From contig CAYZEE010000026.1 in NCBI GenBank assembly GCA_964477485.1, positions 1 to 16,137 of the forward strand: a DNA stretch of 16,137 bases, in the 5' to 3' direction. Positions 1 to 6,280 of the stretch are shown one piece after another (position 1 is the first letter of the stretch; each line of letters begins with the position of its first letter). Source of the DNA: CAYZEE01 sp964477485. Its GTDB lineage: Bacteria; Patescibacteriota; Microgenomatia; Levybacterales; UBA12049. The position numbers were made by a program, and so were the translations under genes. Below the pieces are notes generated by a model. The model ran no database searches. It was given only the letters and a program-made list of their open reading frames with translations, and was not told where the DNA came from.

Positions 1-61
1 GTCACCTATTAGTTTTATTGAGACAAAGATTCCAAAAAGTATGTGACCCGTACATAGTAGA

Positions 62-77
62 ATTCTTTCAAAAGAAT
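62..77. repeat. Short perfect inverted repeat upstream of gpmA
   Basis: Two 7-base arms (ATTCTTT and AAAGAAT) are separated by two bases. The second arm ends just before the extended -10 of gpmA. It could be an operator or the remains of an upstream terminator; no uridine tract follows directly, so termination is not well supported. Confidence 0.35.
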
Positions 78-78
78 C

Positions 79-87
79 TGATATAAT
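79..87 (+). promoter_or_regulatory. Extended -10 promoter of gpmA
   Basis: The sequence is TGATATAAT, a perfect TGnTATAAT extended -10. No convincing -35 lies 16-18 bases upstream. The predicted start site is near base 94, giving a leader of about 40 bases that consists largely of the dispersed CTAGTTGCTAAT-type repeat. The same nine bases recur upstream of the gene at 1781. Confidence 0.65.
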
Positions 88-97
88 TTTTGTAAAC

Positions 98-134
98 CTC
101 TAGCGGCTAATTGCTAGTCGCTAGTTGCTAATTT
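98..134. repeat. Dispersed CTAGTTGCTAAT-type repeat, copy A
   Basis: Three imperfect copies of a roughly 11-base word (CTAGCGGCTAA, TTGCTAGTCG, CTAGTTGCTAA) run directly up to the gpmA start codon. Related clusters lie upstream of rplK, between the GT4 gene and rplJ, and across the end of rplJ into the rplL leader. Confidence 0.7.
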
Positions 135-746
135 ATGGCTTATTTGGTTTTGGTCAGACACGGCGAATCAGAATGGAATGCAAAAGGAACTTGGACCGGC
201 TGGACCGATATAGGCTTAACAGACAAAGGCCGTCAGGAAGCCAGAAAAGCCGGTGGCCAAATAAAAGATATAAAATTGGACATAGCCTATACGTCTTCTT
301 TGTCCCGAGCAAAAGAAACTTTGGAAATTATAAAAGAAACTCTTGGTAAAACTAGCTTACAGACTTTTGAAAATCCGGCACTTAATGAAAGAAACTACGG
401 AGACTATACAGGGCAAAATAAGTGGCAGGTAAAACAAGAACTGGGAGAAGAAAATTTTAAAAAATTAAGACGCGGATGGAATTATACGGTACCAAACGGC
501 GAAACACTCAAGGATGTATATGAAAGAGTTGTCCCCTATTATGAACAGGAAATATCTCCAAAACTTAAAGCTGGAAAAAATGTTTTGATTTCAGCCCACG
601 GGAATAGTCTTCGTGCGCTTGTAAAATATCTGGACGGACTATCAGACGATGAGATTGAAGGTTTTGAAATTGCAACAGGACAAGTTCTGGTATATCAAAT
701 TGATGAGACAGGAAAAGTAATTTCAAAAGAAACTCGCGGATCCTGA
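135..746 (+). CDS. gpmA: 2,3-bisphosphoglycerate-dependent phosphoglycerate mutase
   Basis: This cytoplasmic glycolytic enzyme interconverts 3- and 2-phosphoglycerate through a phosphohistidine. The 203-residue product begins with the histidine phosphatase signature: R8-H9-G10-E11, with H9 the expected phosphorylated residue. S57-R58 lies in the conserved SxxR region, E85 in LNERNYGDYTG matches the proton donor Glu of dPGM, and H155-G156-N157 is the second catalytic His. The family-typical GTWTGWTD substrate-loop segment sits at residues 18-25. At 203 residues it is shorter than the roughly 250 of the E. coli enzyme, so the C-terminal part is trimmed. The ATG follows the repeat-built leader and has no Shine-Dalgarno. 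It stops at TGA, showing that UGA is a stop here. The gene stands alone with its own extended -10 promoter. A cofactor-independent PGM is excluded by fold motifs; a general phosphatase of the superfamily is possible but less likely given the LNERNYGDYTG block. Confidence 0.93.
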   Translation: MAYLVLVRHGESEWNAKGTWTGWTDIGLTDKGRQEARKAGGQIKDIKLDIAYTSSLSRAKETLEIIKETLGKTSLQTFENPALNERNYGDYTGQNKWQVKQELGEENFKKLRRGWNYTVPNGETLKDVYERVVPYYEQEISPKLKAGKNVLISAHGNSLRALVKYLDGLSDDEIEGFEIATGQVLVYQIDETGKVISKETRGS

Positions 747-1059
747 CCGGACGAAATTGGGGTTGACTTTTTCTTTTACCATTGCCATACTATCATTGCT
801 CTTTGGTATTAGAGAAAGTTTGGGATTTTTCCTTAACAATTTCACCAGATATGAGGCACTCCGCAAATGGCGGAGGACGAGGCGATTTTGGGCTGGGCGT
901 GCTCATCTCAATAGCCTTCCTAATTAGAATATTTTGGGGAAACACCAACTACTCTCGGTATCAAAGACAAGAATTTATTTTAGCTCCTCTATCCTCTATC
1001 CCCGTTGACGGGGAATCTAATATTTTTCGCAGAAGATTTTTGTGGTTTTAAATTTAGTG
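747..1059. other. Gene-poor stretch with hairpins; possible structured RNA
   Basis: I see no recognisable protein here. An open frame of 89 codons (782-1051, non-ATG start) has no family signature and no ribosome site. The stretch holds a TTGACT/CATACT promoter-like pair with 17-base spacing (763-768, 786-791). It also has a 6-bp hairpin with a 5-base loop (859-875) nested inside a longer bulged stem (851-859 with 899-906), and a CCCCG-TTGA-CGGGG hairpin (999-1014) followed a few bases later by a T-rich run. Bases 807-813 are complementary to 1016-1022. This could be an unannotated small RNA, but none of RNase P RNA, tmRNA, SRP RNA or a canonical 6S RNA is recognisable, and the long-range pairing alone is not significant. 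Confidence 0.3.
999..1014. other. CCCCG-TTGA-CGGGG hairpin
   Basis: A 6-bp, mostly G:C stem closes a four-base loop. On the plus strand it is followed by ATCTAATATTTTT, so it could be a weak terminator, although the T-run is about eight bases away. On the minus strand it lies downstream of the three-tRNA unit without a T-run. Confidence 0.3.
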
Positions 1060-1131
1060 AGCCGGCGATGGGAATCGGACCCATGACCTAGTCATTACCA
1101 ATGACTCGCTCTGCCACTGAGCCACGCCGGC
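1060..1131 (-). tRNA. tRNA-Thr (anticodon GGT)
   Basis: The minus strand folds into a cloverleaf: acceptor GCCGGCG/CGCCGGC, D-stem GCTC/GAGC, and anticodon stem AGTCA/TGACT around loop TTGGTAA with anticodon GGT. The T-stem is ATGGG/CCCAT. The T-loop is TCCGATT, so position 55 is C instead of the near-universal T. The discriminator base is T and CCA is not encoded. It is last of the three tRNAs transcribed leftward, 23 bases after tRNA-Tyr. Confidence 0.92.
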
Positions 1132-1139
1132 CAGCGAAT

Positions 1140-1154
1140 CCGCGTTTGACGCGG
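1140..1154. repeat. Palindrome CCGCGTTTGACGCGG between two tRNAs
   Basis: Six-base arms CCGCGT and ACGCGG flank a three-base loop in the spacer between tRNA-Tyr and tRNA-Thr(GGT). The same 15 bases recur exactly inside the adhesin gene at 11310-11324, and the right-hand part recurs near 10971-10983. In the tRNA precursor it would form a processing-spacer hairpin. Confidence 0.6.
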
Positions 1155-1238
1155 TGCTGGGGGAGGGACTTGCACCCCCGTAGCCCTTCCGGACGCGTGG
1201 TCTACAGCCACGTGCGATTGCTGCTCCGCCACCCCAGC
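1155..1238 (-). tRNA. tRNA-Tyr (anticodon GTA)
   Basis: This class II tRNA has acceptor GCTGGGG/CCCCAGC with discriminator A, anticodon stem CGTGG/CCACG around loop CTGTAGA (anticodon GTA), and a long variable arm, as expected for bacterial tRNA-Tyr. The T-loop is TGCAAGT, with G at position 55, and the D-loop reads AGCAGCAA without the usual GG pair. Both depart from the standard D-loop/T-loop contacts. CCA is not encoded. It lies five bases downstream of tRNA-Thr(TGT). Confidence 0.92.
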
Positions 1239-1243
1239 TCATG

Positions 1244-1315
1244 AGCCGAAGGTGGGATTCGAACCCACGACTTGCTGTTTACAAAACAGCTACTCTACCG
1301 CTGAGTTACTTCGGC
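1244..1315 (-). tRNA. tRNA-Thr (anticodon TGT)
   Basis: The cloverleaf is canonical: acceptor GCCGAAG/CTTCGGC, D-stem ACTC/GAGT, anticodon stem GCTGT/ACAGC around loop TTTGTAA (anticodon TGT), T-stem GTGGG/CCCAC with loop TTCGAAT. CCA is not encoded. It is first in the leftward three-tRNA unit; the predicted transcription start lies only about two bases upstream of the mature 5' end. Confidence 0.95.
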
Positions 1316-1323
1316 TTAAGAAC

Positions 1324-1332
1324 ATTCTATCA
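1324..1332 (-). promoter_or_regulatory. Extended -10 promoter of the tRNA Thr-Tyr-Thr unit
   Basis: Read on the minus strand this is TGATAGAAT, an extended -10 with one mismatch to TGnTATAAT. The predicted start is near 1317, two bases before the tRNA-Thr(TGT) 5' end. A weak TTTTCA -35 lies 17 bases upstream. It mirrors exactly the promoter at 1359-1367. Confidence 0.6.
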
Positions 1333-1358
1333 AACTTCTTTTAAATTGAAAAGTTTTC

Positions 1359-1367
1359 TGATAGAAT
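1359..1367 (+). promoter_or_regulatory. Extended -10 promoter of rpmG, leaderless
   Basis: The sequence is TGATAGAAT. Seven bases after it comes the A of the rpmG ATG, so the transcript is predicted to be leaderless. There is no good -35. It is the reverse complement of 1324-1332, so the two divergent promoters form a 9-base inverted repeat. Confidence 0.6.
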
Positions 1368-1373
1368 ACTGTC

Positions 1374-1550
1374 ATGGCAAAAAAAGGAGAACATCGGATA
1401 TTAGTTGGTCTTGTATGCACTGTTTGTAAAAACAGGAATTATGTAACAAGCAGAAATAAGCTTAACACGCCGGAAAAGTTAAAGCTTACCAAATTTTGCA
1501 GACACTGCCGCAAGAGAACCGAACACAAAGAGACGGACAGGTTAAAATAA
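1374..1550 (+). CDS. rpmG: 50S ribosomal protein L33
   Basis: This 58-residue protein is a component of the large ribosomal subunit. It reads MAKKGEHRILVGLVCTVCKN at the start and carries the zinc-ribbon pairs C15-x2-C18 and C42-x2-C45, so it is a zinc-binding (C+) form of L33. The YVTSRNKLNTPEKLKLTKFC core is family-typical. The predicted transcription start coincides with the ATG, consistent with a leaderless message. It is followed 25 bases later by tRNA-Trp, the arrangement found next to secE in many bacteria; here secE is about 3.8 kb further on. Confidence 0.95.
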   Translation: MAKKGEHRILVGLVCTVCKNRNYVTSRNKLNTPEKLKLTKFCRHCRKRTEHKETDRLK

Positions 1551-1575
1551 GTCCTTAAAATTCAAAGGATTTTGA

Positions 1576-1650
1576 AGGGACGTGGTGAAATGGCTATCAC
1601 AGCAGTCTCCAAAACTGCTTTTCTCAGTTCGAATCTGAGCGTCCCTGCCA
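1576..1650 (+). tRNA. tRNA-Trp (anticodon CCA), CCA end encoded
   Basis: Acceptor AGGGACG/CGTCCCT with discriminator G and an encoded CCA (1648-1650). D-stem GTGA/TCAC, anticodon stem GCAGT/ACTGC around loop CTCCAAA (anticodon CCA), T-stem CTCAG/CTGAG with loop TTCGAAT. It probably shares the rpmG transcript. It is the only one of the four tRNAs here with an encoded CCA. Confidence 0.96.
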
Positions 1651-1739
1651 CGAGAATAATGATAAATTTAGTCTGATAGATTAACATTTTCCGGACCGCC
1701 CCCTTTCCCCTGGCATTTATTTTGTCCTTTAATTTGATA

Positions 1740-1748
1740 TGATATAAT
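1740..1748 (+). promoter_or_regulatory. Extended -10 promoter of the GT39-type gene
   Basis: The sequence is TGATATAAT, identical to the gpmA promoter core. The predicted start is near 1755, directly before an ATG at 1756 that opens an 11-codon frame overlapping the next gene. Confidence 0.65.
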
Positions 1749-1755
1749 AAATTCT

Positions 1756-1791
1756 ATGACAGCGGCGAATAGAACTGTCTATGTCCACTAG
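1756..1791 (+). CDS. Possible leaderless 11-codon upstream ORF
   Basis: ATG at 1756 opens MTAANRTVYVH and stops at TAG 1789-1791, overlapping the start codon of the next gene (1781) in another frame. The predicted transcription start at about 1755 puts this ATG at the very 5' end. It could couple or throttle translation of the glycosyltransferase, or simply be chance. There is no homology evidence. Confidence 0.25.
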   Translation: MTAANRTVYVH

Positions 1792-3316
1792 TTTCAGAAA
1801 ACTCACGGCAAATAAACTTCCATATTTACTGCTTCTAACTTATTTTCTTTTTAGAATTGCAAACCTCACAAAACTTCCTATCTTTAACGACGAGGCGATT
1901 TATCTTAACTGGGGTTGGGTGGAAACCCACAAGCCGGGTTTTCTTTACTATTCTCTCTATGACGCAAAACAGCCGTTTCTAATGTGGATTTTTGGCATAT
2001 TTCAAACGCTTCTTCCTGATCCGCTTTTTGCCGGAAGGCTGGTTTCGGTAATTACCGGACTTTTGGCAATGATTGGTATTTATAAAATTTCCAAAGAATA
2101 TTTTAGCAAAAAAACAGCTATTATTGCCTCTTTAATCTACATTTTCGCTCCCATTTTTGTATTTTATGACAGGCAGGCACTTATGGAGTCTACCATTGGA
2201 GCAGTTGGAATCTGGTCTTTGTATTTTCTTTTAAAAACTATTAAAAAAAAGAATAACAGATATGCAATTTTTCTGGGAATCATACTCGGGATAGGGTTTT
2301 TTATAAAATCGTCAGCTTTAATATTTATCGGTTCAACGTTTTTAATATATGCTCATTATTTTCTTAGAACCAATGATAAAAAAACGCTAATTAAAAATGC
2401 TTCAATAACGCTTGCGGCAATACTGCTGATTGATGGGCTGCTTTTTTTAAATCCGGAGTTTTGGTCGACTCTGGGAAGCAACAGCCGCTGGGGTTTTTCA
2501 ATCAGTGAATTATTAAAATTTCCAATCAAAATTTGGGTAAATAATTTACTTGGAAATATTGAAATAGGCTTTTTCTACTTGACGCCAATAGTGTTTATCT
2601 TTGGTCTTTCAGGTATCTTTTGGCTGATAAAAAATAGGAAAGAGGACTTAACAATCTTGAGCTGGTTTTTAATCTCTTTATTTCTTCAAATCCTAATATC
2701 CAAAGGGACTTCTACGAGATACATCGTTTCTTTTTTGCCTCTTTGCGCAGTTTTTGCTGCATATTTTATTGAGAGCATTAATCAAAAATTTTTAATTTAT
2801 AAATACTTTTTATATTTTGTAGCCCTTCTGCCTCCTGTTGCAATAGCAATTATTCTTATCATAAATCCTGTACTTTACATAGAAGGTTTCTCCAAAGTAT
2901 CCCGATTCTCAGATGAGGAATATATAAAAGGCCAAACATCAGGCGTCAATATTAACAAGGTTGTTAGCTATCTCAAGGAAAGGATAGGCGCAAGGGATAC
3001 CTATGTAGCTACAGCTCTAAATACAGGCAACCCTGAAAGCGCCATCAACATCTATTTTGAGAAAAGCAAAAATATTAAGGTTATCTTCCTTGATTCTCAA
3101 CTCTTTAGAAATCCTTTGGATAAATATAAATGTTTGAAACTCGACGAGCCGGTTTATTTTGTCTCAAGAGACCAACAACAAGGCGGACTGAACAAATTTT
3201 TTGTTAAATTAACCTCGTTTAACAATCCATATTCAAATTATTCAATAGGAATCTATAAAATTGGCGAAAATTGTCAAAGACCAGCGACAACGATTCATAT
3301 TTCAAGAGAAAATTGA
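1781..3316 (+). CDS. GT39/PMT-family membrane glycosyltransferase
   Basis: A 511-residue polytopic membrane protein of the dolichyl-phosphate-mannose-protein mannosyltransferase type (PMT_2 superfamily, related in layout to ArnT). After a first membrane segment (about residues 14-30) comes the extracytoplasmic loop motif FNDEAIY with D37-E38, the acidic pair expected to be catalytic in GT-C enzymes. Then follow many hydrophobic segments up to about residue 365 and a soluble C-terminal domain of about 140 residues outside the membrane. DRQALMES at about residues 129-136 is typical of the family. The likely role is transfer of a sugar from a polyprenyl-phosphate carrier to protein or envelope glycan; donor and acceptor cannot be told. 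The gene stands apart from the translation genes on either side. No Shine-Dalgarno precedes the ATG, and the stop is TGA. Confidence 0.85.
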   Translation: MSTSFRKLTANKLPYLLLLTYFLFRIANLTKLPIFNDEAIYLNWGWVETHKPGFLYYSLYDAKQPFLMWIFGIFQTLLPDPLFAGRLVSVITGLLAMIGIYKISKEYFSKKTAIIASLIYIFAPIFVFYDRQALMESTIGAVGIWSLYFLLKTIKKKNNRYAIFLGIILGIGFFIKSSALIFIGSTFLIYAHYFLRTNDKKTLIKNASITLAAILLIDGLLFLNPEFWSTLGSNSRWGFSISELLKFPIKIWVNNLLGNIEIGFFYLTPIVFIFGLSGIFWLIKNRKEDLTILSWFLISLFLQILISKGTSTRYIVSFLPLCAVFAAYFIESINQKFLIYKYFLYFVALLPPVAIAIILIINPVLYIEGFSKVSRFSDEEYIKGQTSGVNINKVVSYLKERIGARDTYVATALNTGNPESAINIYFEKSKNIKVIFLDSQLFRNPLDKYKCLKLDEPVYFVSRDQQQGGLNKFFVKLTSFNNPYSNYSIGIYKIGENCQRPATTIHISREN

Positions 3317-3329
3317 ACAAATGACTTCG

Positions 3330-3338
3330 TGCTATATT
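3330..3338 (+). promoter_or_regulatory. Extended -10 promoter of the GNAT gene, leaderless
   Basis: The sequence TGCTATATT matches TGnTATAAT with one change. The +7 position is base 3345, the A of the ATG, so the message is predicted to be leaderless. The element lies in the 28-base gap after the GT39-type stop. Confidence 0.55.
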
Positions 3339-3344
3339 TAATTT

Positions 3345-3812
3345 ATGGATTCAAAAAATAAGATAATTTTCAGGGAATTTAGGAAAGAAGATAAAGAAGA
3401 AATAATAAAACTAATGTCTGCGCTAAATCGTGAAGACTCCGAAGAACTTCCTCTAAATAAAAAGAAAATAAGCGAACTTTTTAAACATGCCCCAAAGAAA
3501 CAATATGTGCAGATTTTCCTAGCCCAGAAGGATGAGAAAATTATAGGTTACGCGATCTACAACAAAGCATTTAGCGTAGAACTATCAGGATTATATGGAG
3601 AGATAGATGAAATATATATCAAGCCTTTATACCGAAATCAGGGAACAGGAACACGCTTCGTAAATTGGATCAAAAATTATTCCATGAAGAAAAAGTTTAA
3701 AATGCTGTATCTGGTGACAACTTTAAATAATAAAAGGGGGCAAAAATTCTACAAAAGATTGGGGTTCAAAAAAATACCGCACCTGAATTTTGTACTAAAA
3801 TTAAGTAATTAA
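3345..3812 (+). CDS. GNAT-family N-acetyltransferase
   Basis: A 155-residue cytoplasmic acetyl-CoA-dependent acetyltransferase. The N-terminal strand IIFREFRKEDKEEIIKLM is family-like. Motif A includes EIDEIYIKPLYRNQGTGTRF, with the acetyl-CoA pyrophosphate-binding R97-x2-G100-x-G102. Motif B follows with the typical NNKRGQKFYKRLGFKK (about residues 127-142), in which the FYKRLGF block is highly characteristic. The substrate is unknown: it could be an amino sugar, a small metabolite or a protein N-terminus. It is convergent with the PAP2 gene, with 12 AT-only bases between. Confidence 0.88.
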   Translation: MDSKNKIIFREFRKEDKEEIIKLMSALNREDSEELPLNKKKISELFKHAPKKQYVQIFLAQKDEKIIGYAIYNKAFSVELSGLYGEIDEIYIKPLYRNQGTGTRFVNWIKNYSMKKKFKMLYLVTTLNNKRGQKFYKRLGFKKIPHLNFVLKLSN

Positions 3813-3824
3813 AATTATAATTTA

Positions 3825-4448
3825 TTAAAAGGCGATAAGCGACATCAAACCAAGACTTGTCCCAAGAAATCCTCCGCCTATTACATCGGTAGTCCAGTGC
3901 TCGCCAAGGTAAACGCGGCTGACAAGCATAATGATATCAAATAGAATAACCAATCCTGACAGAATTATTTTCATAGTACTGTTCAATTTTTTGTTTTTAG
4001 CGATTATAAAAAACAATAATACTGAGATAAATAAAGTCCTTGTGCTATGGCCTGATGGATAAGATGAACCAGGTTTTACATAGGAACTTGGAAAATCAAA
4101 AGGAATATTGTAGCGGAAGAACATATATGGCGGCCCGGGGTGTCTGACAAAAATTTTTCCGAAGAGCTCGAAAAAAAATCCCATCGCGTAAGTCAGAAAA
4201 ATAAAAATTGATTTTAACTTCCTGCGGAGCAGAACAATAATCAAAAGGAATACTGTTACAACCTCAGCGCTTCCAAAGAGAGAAAATGAAGAAAAAAAAG
4301 TATCAAACCTGCGAGCTATGTGATTTTGGAGTTTAACCGTAGCGTTAAAATCAAACTGGGTAAATAAATGTTTTGCAACCAAATATGAGAATCCGACAAA
4401 AAACAAAAAAAATACAGCTCCAAGGGCAAAAAGGAATTTCCTATTCAT
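3825..4448 (-). CDS. PAP2-family membrane phosphatase
   Basis: A 207-residue integral membrane protein with about five or six hydrophobic segments, and the three PAP2 signature blocks: K98 to H103-P104 (a variant of KxxxxxxRP), P131-S132-G133-H134, and S177-R178-x5-H184-x3-D188. H134 and H184 are the expected catalytic pair. Family members dephosphorylate lipid phosphates such as undecaprenyl diphosphate or phosphatidylglycerophosphate. Undecaprenyl diphosphate recycling fits best beside sugar-nucleotide and GT39-type genes, but this is inference. It starts five bases after the galU stop on the same strand and is probably co-transcribed with it. No Shine-Dalgarno is seen. Confidence 0.9.
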   Translation of the reverse strand: MNRKFLFALGAVFFLFFVGFSYLVAKHLFTQFDFNATVKLQNHIARRFDTFFSSFSLFGSAEVVTVFLLIIVLLRRKLKSIFIFLTYAMGFFFELFGKIFVRHPGPPYMFFRYNIPFDFPSSYVKPGSSYPSGHSTRTLFISVLLFFIIAKNKKLNSTMKIILSGLVILFDIIMLVSRVYLGEHWTTDVIGGGFLGTSLGLMSLIAF

Positions 4449-4453
4449 AAAAT

Positions 4454-5347
4454 CTACAGCTTCAATCCTTTGAGGAACTTAAGAAATTCTCCGTTAATAT
4501 CGGAGTTCACAAGGGCAAACTCAACAACTGTTTTTAAATACTCAAGTTTATTTCCGGTGTCATAATATTTACCGCCTTTTATCTCCGCAGCAATAATTCT
4601 TTTTTTATCTGCCAGCATAAGTTTTAAAGCATCGTTATAATAAAGTTCATCCCCTTCATTTAAATCTTTTAAAACTTTATCTAAATAATTGAATATATCA
4701 GCGGTAAAAATAAATCCTGAAACATTTGCAAGACTGCTGGGAGCATTTTTCTTTCCCGGCTTTTCTATGATAGTTTCAACATCTATTATTCCGTCTCCCA
4801 GCATCTTCCCGCCCGCAAATCCGTATCTTTCGTAATCCTCCTCTCTTCTTGCCCTGACGCTTCCCAATATGGAACACTGGTATTTATTAAACACTTCCAG
4901 CATTTGTTTAAAACGGGAAGGGTAAGCTACAATGAAATCGTCACTCCATGTATATATAAAAGGCTCGTCTCCTACAATATGCTGAACGTTTAAAAGAGGT
5001 GTGCCGTTGCCGTATGGCCCTTTTTGCCTTACATAAATAAAATTCGCCATGTTTGCAATCCTTTCTATCTCCTCCAGTAACGCTTGTTTTGATTCTCCTC
5101 CCATTCTAAGATTCTCCAAAAGATCCAGATTGGCGGCATCAAAATGATCTTCAATTGTTCTCTTATGATACCCTGTTACGATAATTATATCGGTGATGCC
5201 TGCATCAACCAGTTCCTCAACCACATATTGAATAACCGGTTTATCTACAATGGGAAGCATTTCTTTGGGCATTGCCTTAGTCTGGGGCAGAAATCTCGTA
5301 CCATACCCTGCGGCAGGAATAACAGCTTTTCTGATCTTTTTAGTCAT
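4454..5347 (-). CDS. galU: UTP--glucose-1-phosphate uridylyltransferase
   Basis: A 297-residue nucleotidyltransferase making UDP-glucose from UTP and glucose-1-phosphate in the cytoplasm. The N-terminal signature A12-A13-G14-Y15-G16-T17-R18 is followed by LPQTKAMPKEMLP (20-32), including the substrate-binding Lys/Glu block that separates GalU from RmlA-type enzymes. Further family marks are GYHKRTIEDHFD, the EKPGKKNAPS segment and the C-terminal GGKYYDTGNKLEYLKT. Length matches the bacterial family of about 290-300. It is the first gene of a two-gene minus-strand unit with the PAP2 phosphatase and is divergent from secE. Its product probably supplies glycosyl donors for envelope glycans. Confidence 0.95.
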   Translation of the reverse strand: MTKKIRKAVIPAAGYGTRFLPQTKAMPKEMLPIVDKPVIQYVVEELVDAGITDIIIVTGYHKRTIEDHFDAANLDLLENLRMGGESKQALLEEIERIANMANFIYVRQKGPYGNGTPLLNVQHIVGDEPFIYTWSDDFIVAYPSRFKQMLEVFNKYQCSILGSVRARREEDYERYGFAGGKMLGDGIIDVETIIEKPGKKNAPSSLANVSGFIFTADIFNYLDKVLKDLNEGDELYYNDALKLMLADKKRIIAAEIKGGKYYDTGNKLEYLKTVVEFALVNSDINGEFLKFLKGLKL

Positions 5348-5361
5348 AAGTTAGTATATAA

Positions 5362-5390
5362 ATGTTAAATGGTAAATGGTAAATTGTCAA
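5362..5390 (-). promoter_or_regulatory. Promoter of galU-PAP2
   Basis: On the minus strand a perfect -35 TTGACA (5385-5390) is followed after 17 bases by TAACAT (5362-5367, four of six matches). A second -10-like TATACT lies at 5353-5358. The spacer is built from a tandem ATTTACC word. A very short leader (0-10 bases) is predicted for either -10. It is the only promoter here with a consensus -35. Confidence 0.5.
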
Positions 5391-5418
5391 TCGTCATCTT
5401 TACTTGTCGTTTGACTTT

Positions 5419-5427
5419 TGGTAAAAT
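5419..5427 (+). promoter_or_regulatory. Extended -10 promoter of the secE operon
   Basis: TGGTAAAAT matches TGnTATAAT with one change. The predicted start is near 5434, leaving a leader of about 17 bases before the ATG at 5451. A TTGACT lies directly upstream (5411-5416) but too close to act as its -35. Confidence 0.5.
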
Positions 5428-5450
5428 AAATAGTTAATACAAATTTGATT

Positions 5451-5636
5451 ATGCTGGCAACGCCCGTAACTTTTCTAAAAGAGGTTCAGGATGAACTCAA
5501 AAAAGTCGTTTGGCCAACAAGAGATGAGGTAATAAAACTTACCTTGGTTGTTATTCTTGTAAGTATTATTGTCGGATTTTTTCTGGGCGGAATCGATTTT
5601 ATCTTAACGGCAATAACACAGGCGTTTCTAAAATAG
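5451..5636 (+). CDS. secE: Preprotein translocase subunit SecE
   Basis: A 61-residue single-membrane-segment form of SecE, the clamp subunit of the SecYEG channel. An amphipathic segment (FLKEVQDELKKVVWPTRDEV, about residues 8-27) with the conserved VVWPTRDE motif is followed by one hydrophobic segment (about 30-55). I chose ATG 5451; an in-frame TTG at 5445 would add only two residues. It is followed by nusG 25 bases later, the universal secE-nusG pairing. Confidence 0.94.
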   Translation: MLATPVTFLKEVQDELKKVVWPTRDEVIKLTLVVILVSIIVGFFLGGIDFILTAITQAFLK

Positions 5637-5661
5637 ATTTTTAATTTTAAATTATTCAATT

Positions 5662-6219
5662 ATGGATACACAGATAAAACAAACTAACCCTTCGGAACTT
5701 GCCAAATGGTATATTGTCCACACCTATTCCGGGCATGAAGACCGCGTGACAAAGTCTTTAAAGCAGAGGATTCAAAGCCTGGGATTTGAAGACAGGATTT
5801 TTGACATCATCGTGCCGAAGAGAAATACTATAAAAGTTTCCGGCGGAAAAAAAGAAACAGTAAAAGAAAAAATATTCCCGGGCTACATACTCGTTCGAAT
5901 GGTCTTGGACGACGAGAGCTGGCTTTTGGTCAGAACAACCCAGGGGGTCACCTCTTTTATAGGCGCAGGTAATAAACCGACTCCGATTTCTGAAAAAGAG
6001 GTTGAGGCAATTCAGAAATTTATGACCATGGAAGAGCCTCTCTATAAAGCAGCTTTCGTGAGAGGAGAGGCTGTTAAGATTATCGACGGGCCGTTTGCCG
6101 ATTTTCTTGGAACTATTGATGAAATTGACGAAACCAAAGGAAGGCTCAAGGTTTTGGTTTCAATTTTTGGAAGGGAGACTCCTGTAGAGCTAGATTTTCT
6201 GCAGGTGGCAAAACTATAA
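5662..6219 (+). CDS. nusG: Transcription termination/antitermination protein NusG
   Basis: A 185-residue protein. The NGN domain runs from KWYIVHTYSGHEDRVTKSL (about residue 15) through the typical FPGYILVRM (about 73-81) to about residue 120. The C-terminal KOW domain has FVRGEAVKIIDGPFADFLGT (about 130-150). NusG rides on RNA polymerase, modulating pausing and coupling to the ribosome or Rho. Length and domain order are normal, without inserts. No Shine-Dalgarno precedes the ATG. It is followed by a repeat cluster and rplK. Confidence 0.96.
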   Translation: MDTQIKQTNPSELAKWYIVHTYSGHEDRVTKSLKQRIQSLGFEDRIFDIIVPKRNTIKVSGGKKETVKEKIFPGYILVRMVLDDESWLLVRTTQGVTSFIGAGNKPTPISEKEVEAIQKFMTMEEPLYKAAFVRGEAVKIIDGPFADFLGTIDEIDETKGRLKVLVSIFGRETPVELDFLQVAKL

Positions 6220-6223
6220 ACAG

Positions 6224-6277
6224 AGCAACTAGCGACTGGCAACTAGTGGCTAGTGGCTAATAAACTAGTTGCTAATG
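6224..6277. repeat. Dispersed CTAGTTGCTAAT-type repeat, copy B
   Basis: Between nusG and rplK lie AGCAACTAG (6224-6232) and its exact reverse complement CTAGTTGCT (6265-6273), with two copies of CTAGTGGCTA-like words between them. The 54-base block can fold into a stem ending just before the rplK ATG at 6281. No Shine-Dalgarno is present, so the repeat occupies the place of the ribosome-binding region. Confidence 0.7.
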
Positions 6278-6280
6278 AAT

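Noticed and set aside
782..1051. 89-codon open frame after gpmA
   Set aside because: It has a non-ATG start, no ribosome site or leaderless promoter at the start, no recognisable motif, and it overlaps several hairpins. I treat the stretch as non-coding until shown otherwise.
747..1059. RNase P RNA, tmRNA or SRP RNA after gpmA
   Set aside because: None of the conserved core sequences of these RNAs could be found on either strand.
1576..1650. tRNA-Trp as a UGA-reading suppressor, or UGA recoded as in Gracilibacteria
   Set aside because: The anticodon is CCA, which reads UGG, and UGA ends gpmA and the GT39-type gene at the family-expected lengths.
3811..3824. Bidirectional terminator between the GNAT and PAP2 genes
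   Set aside because: The sequence is AT-only and weakly palindromic; no stable G:C stem is present.
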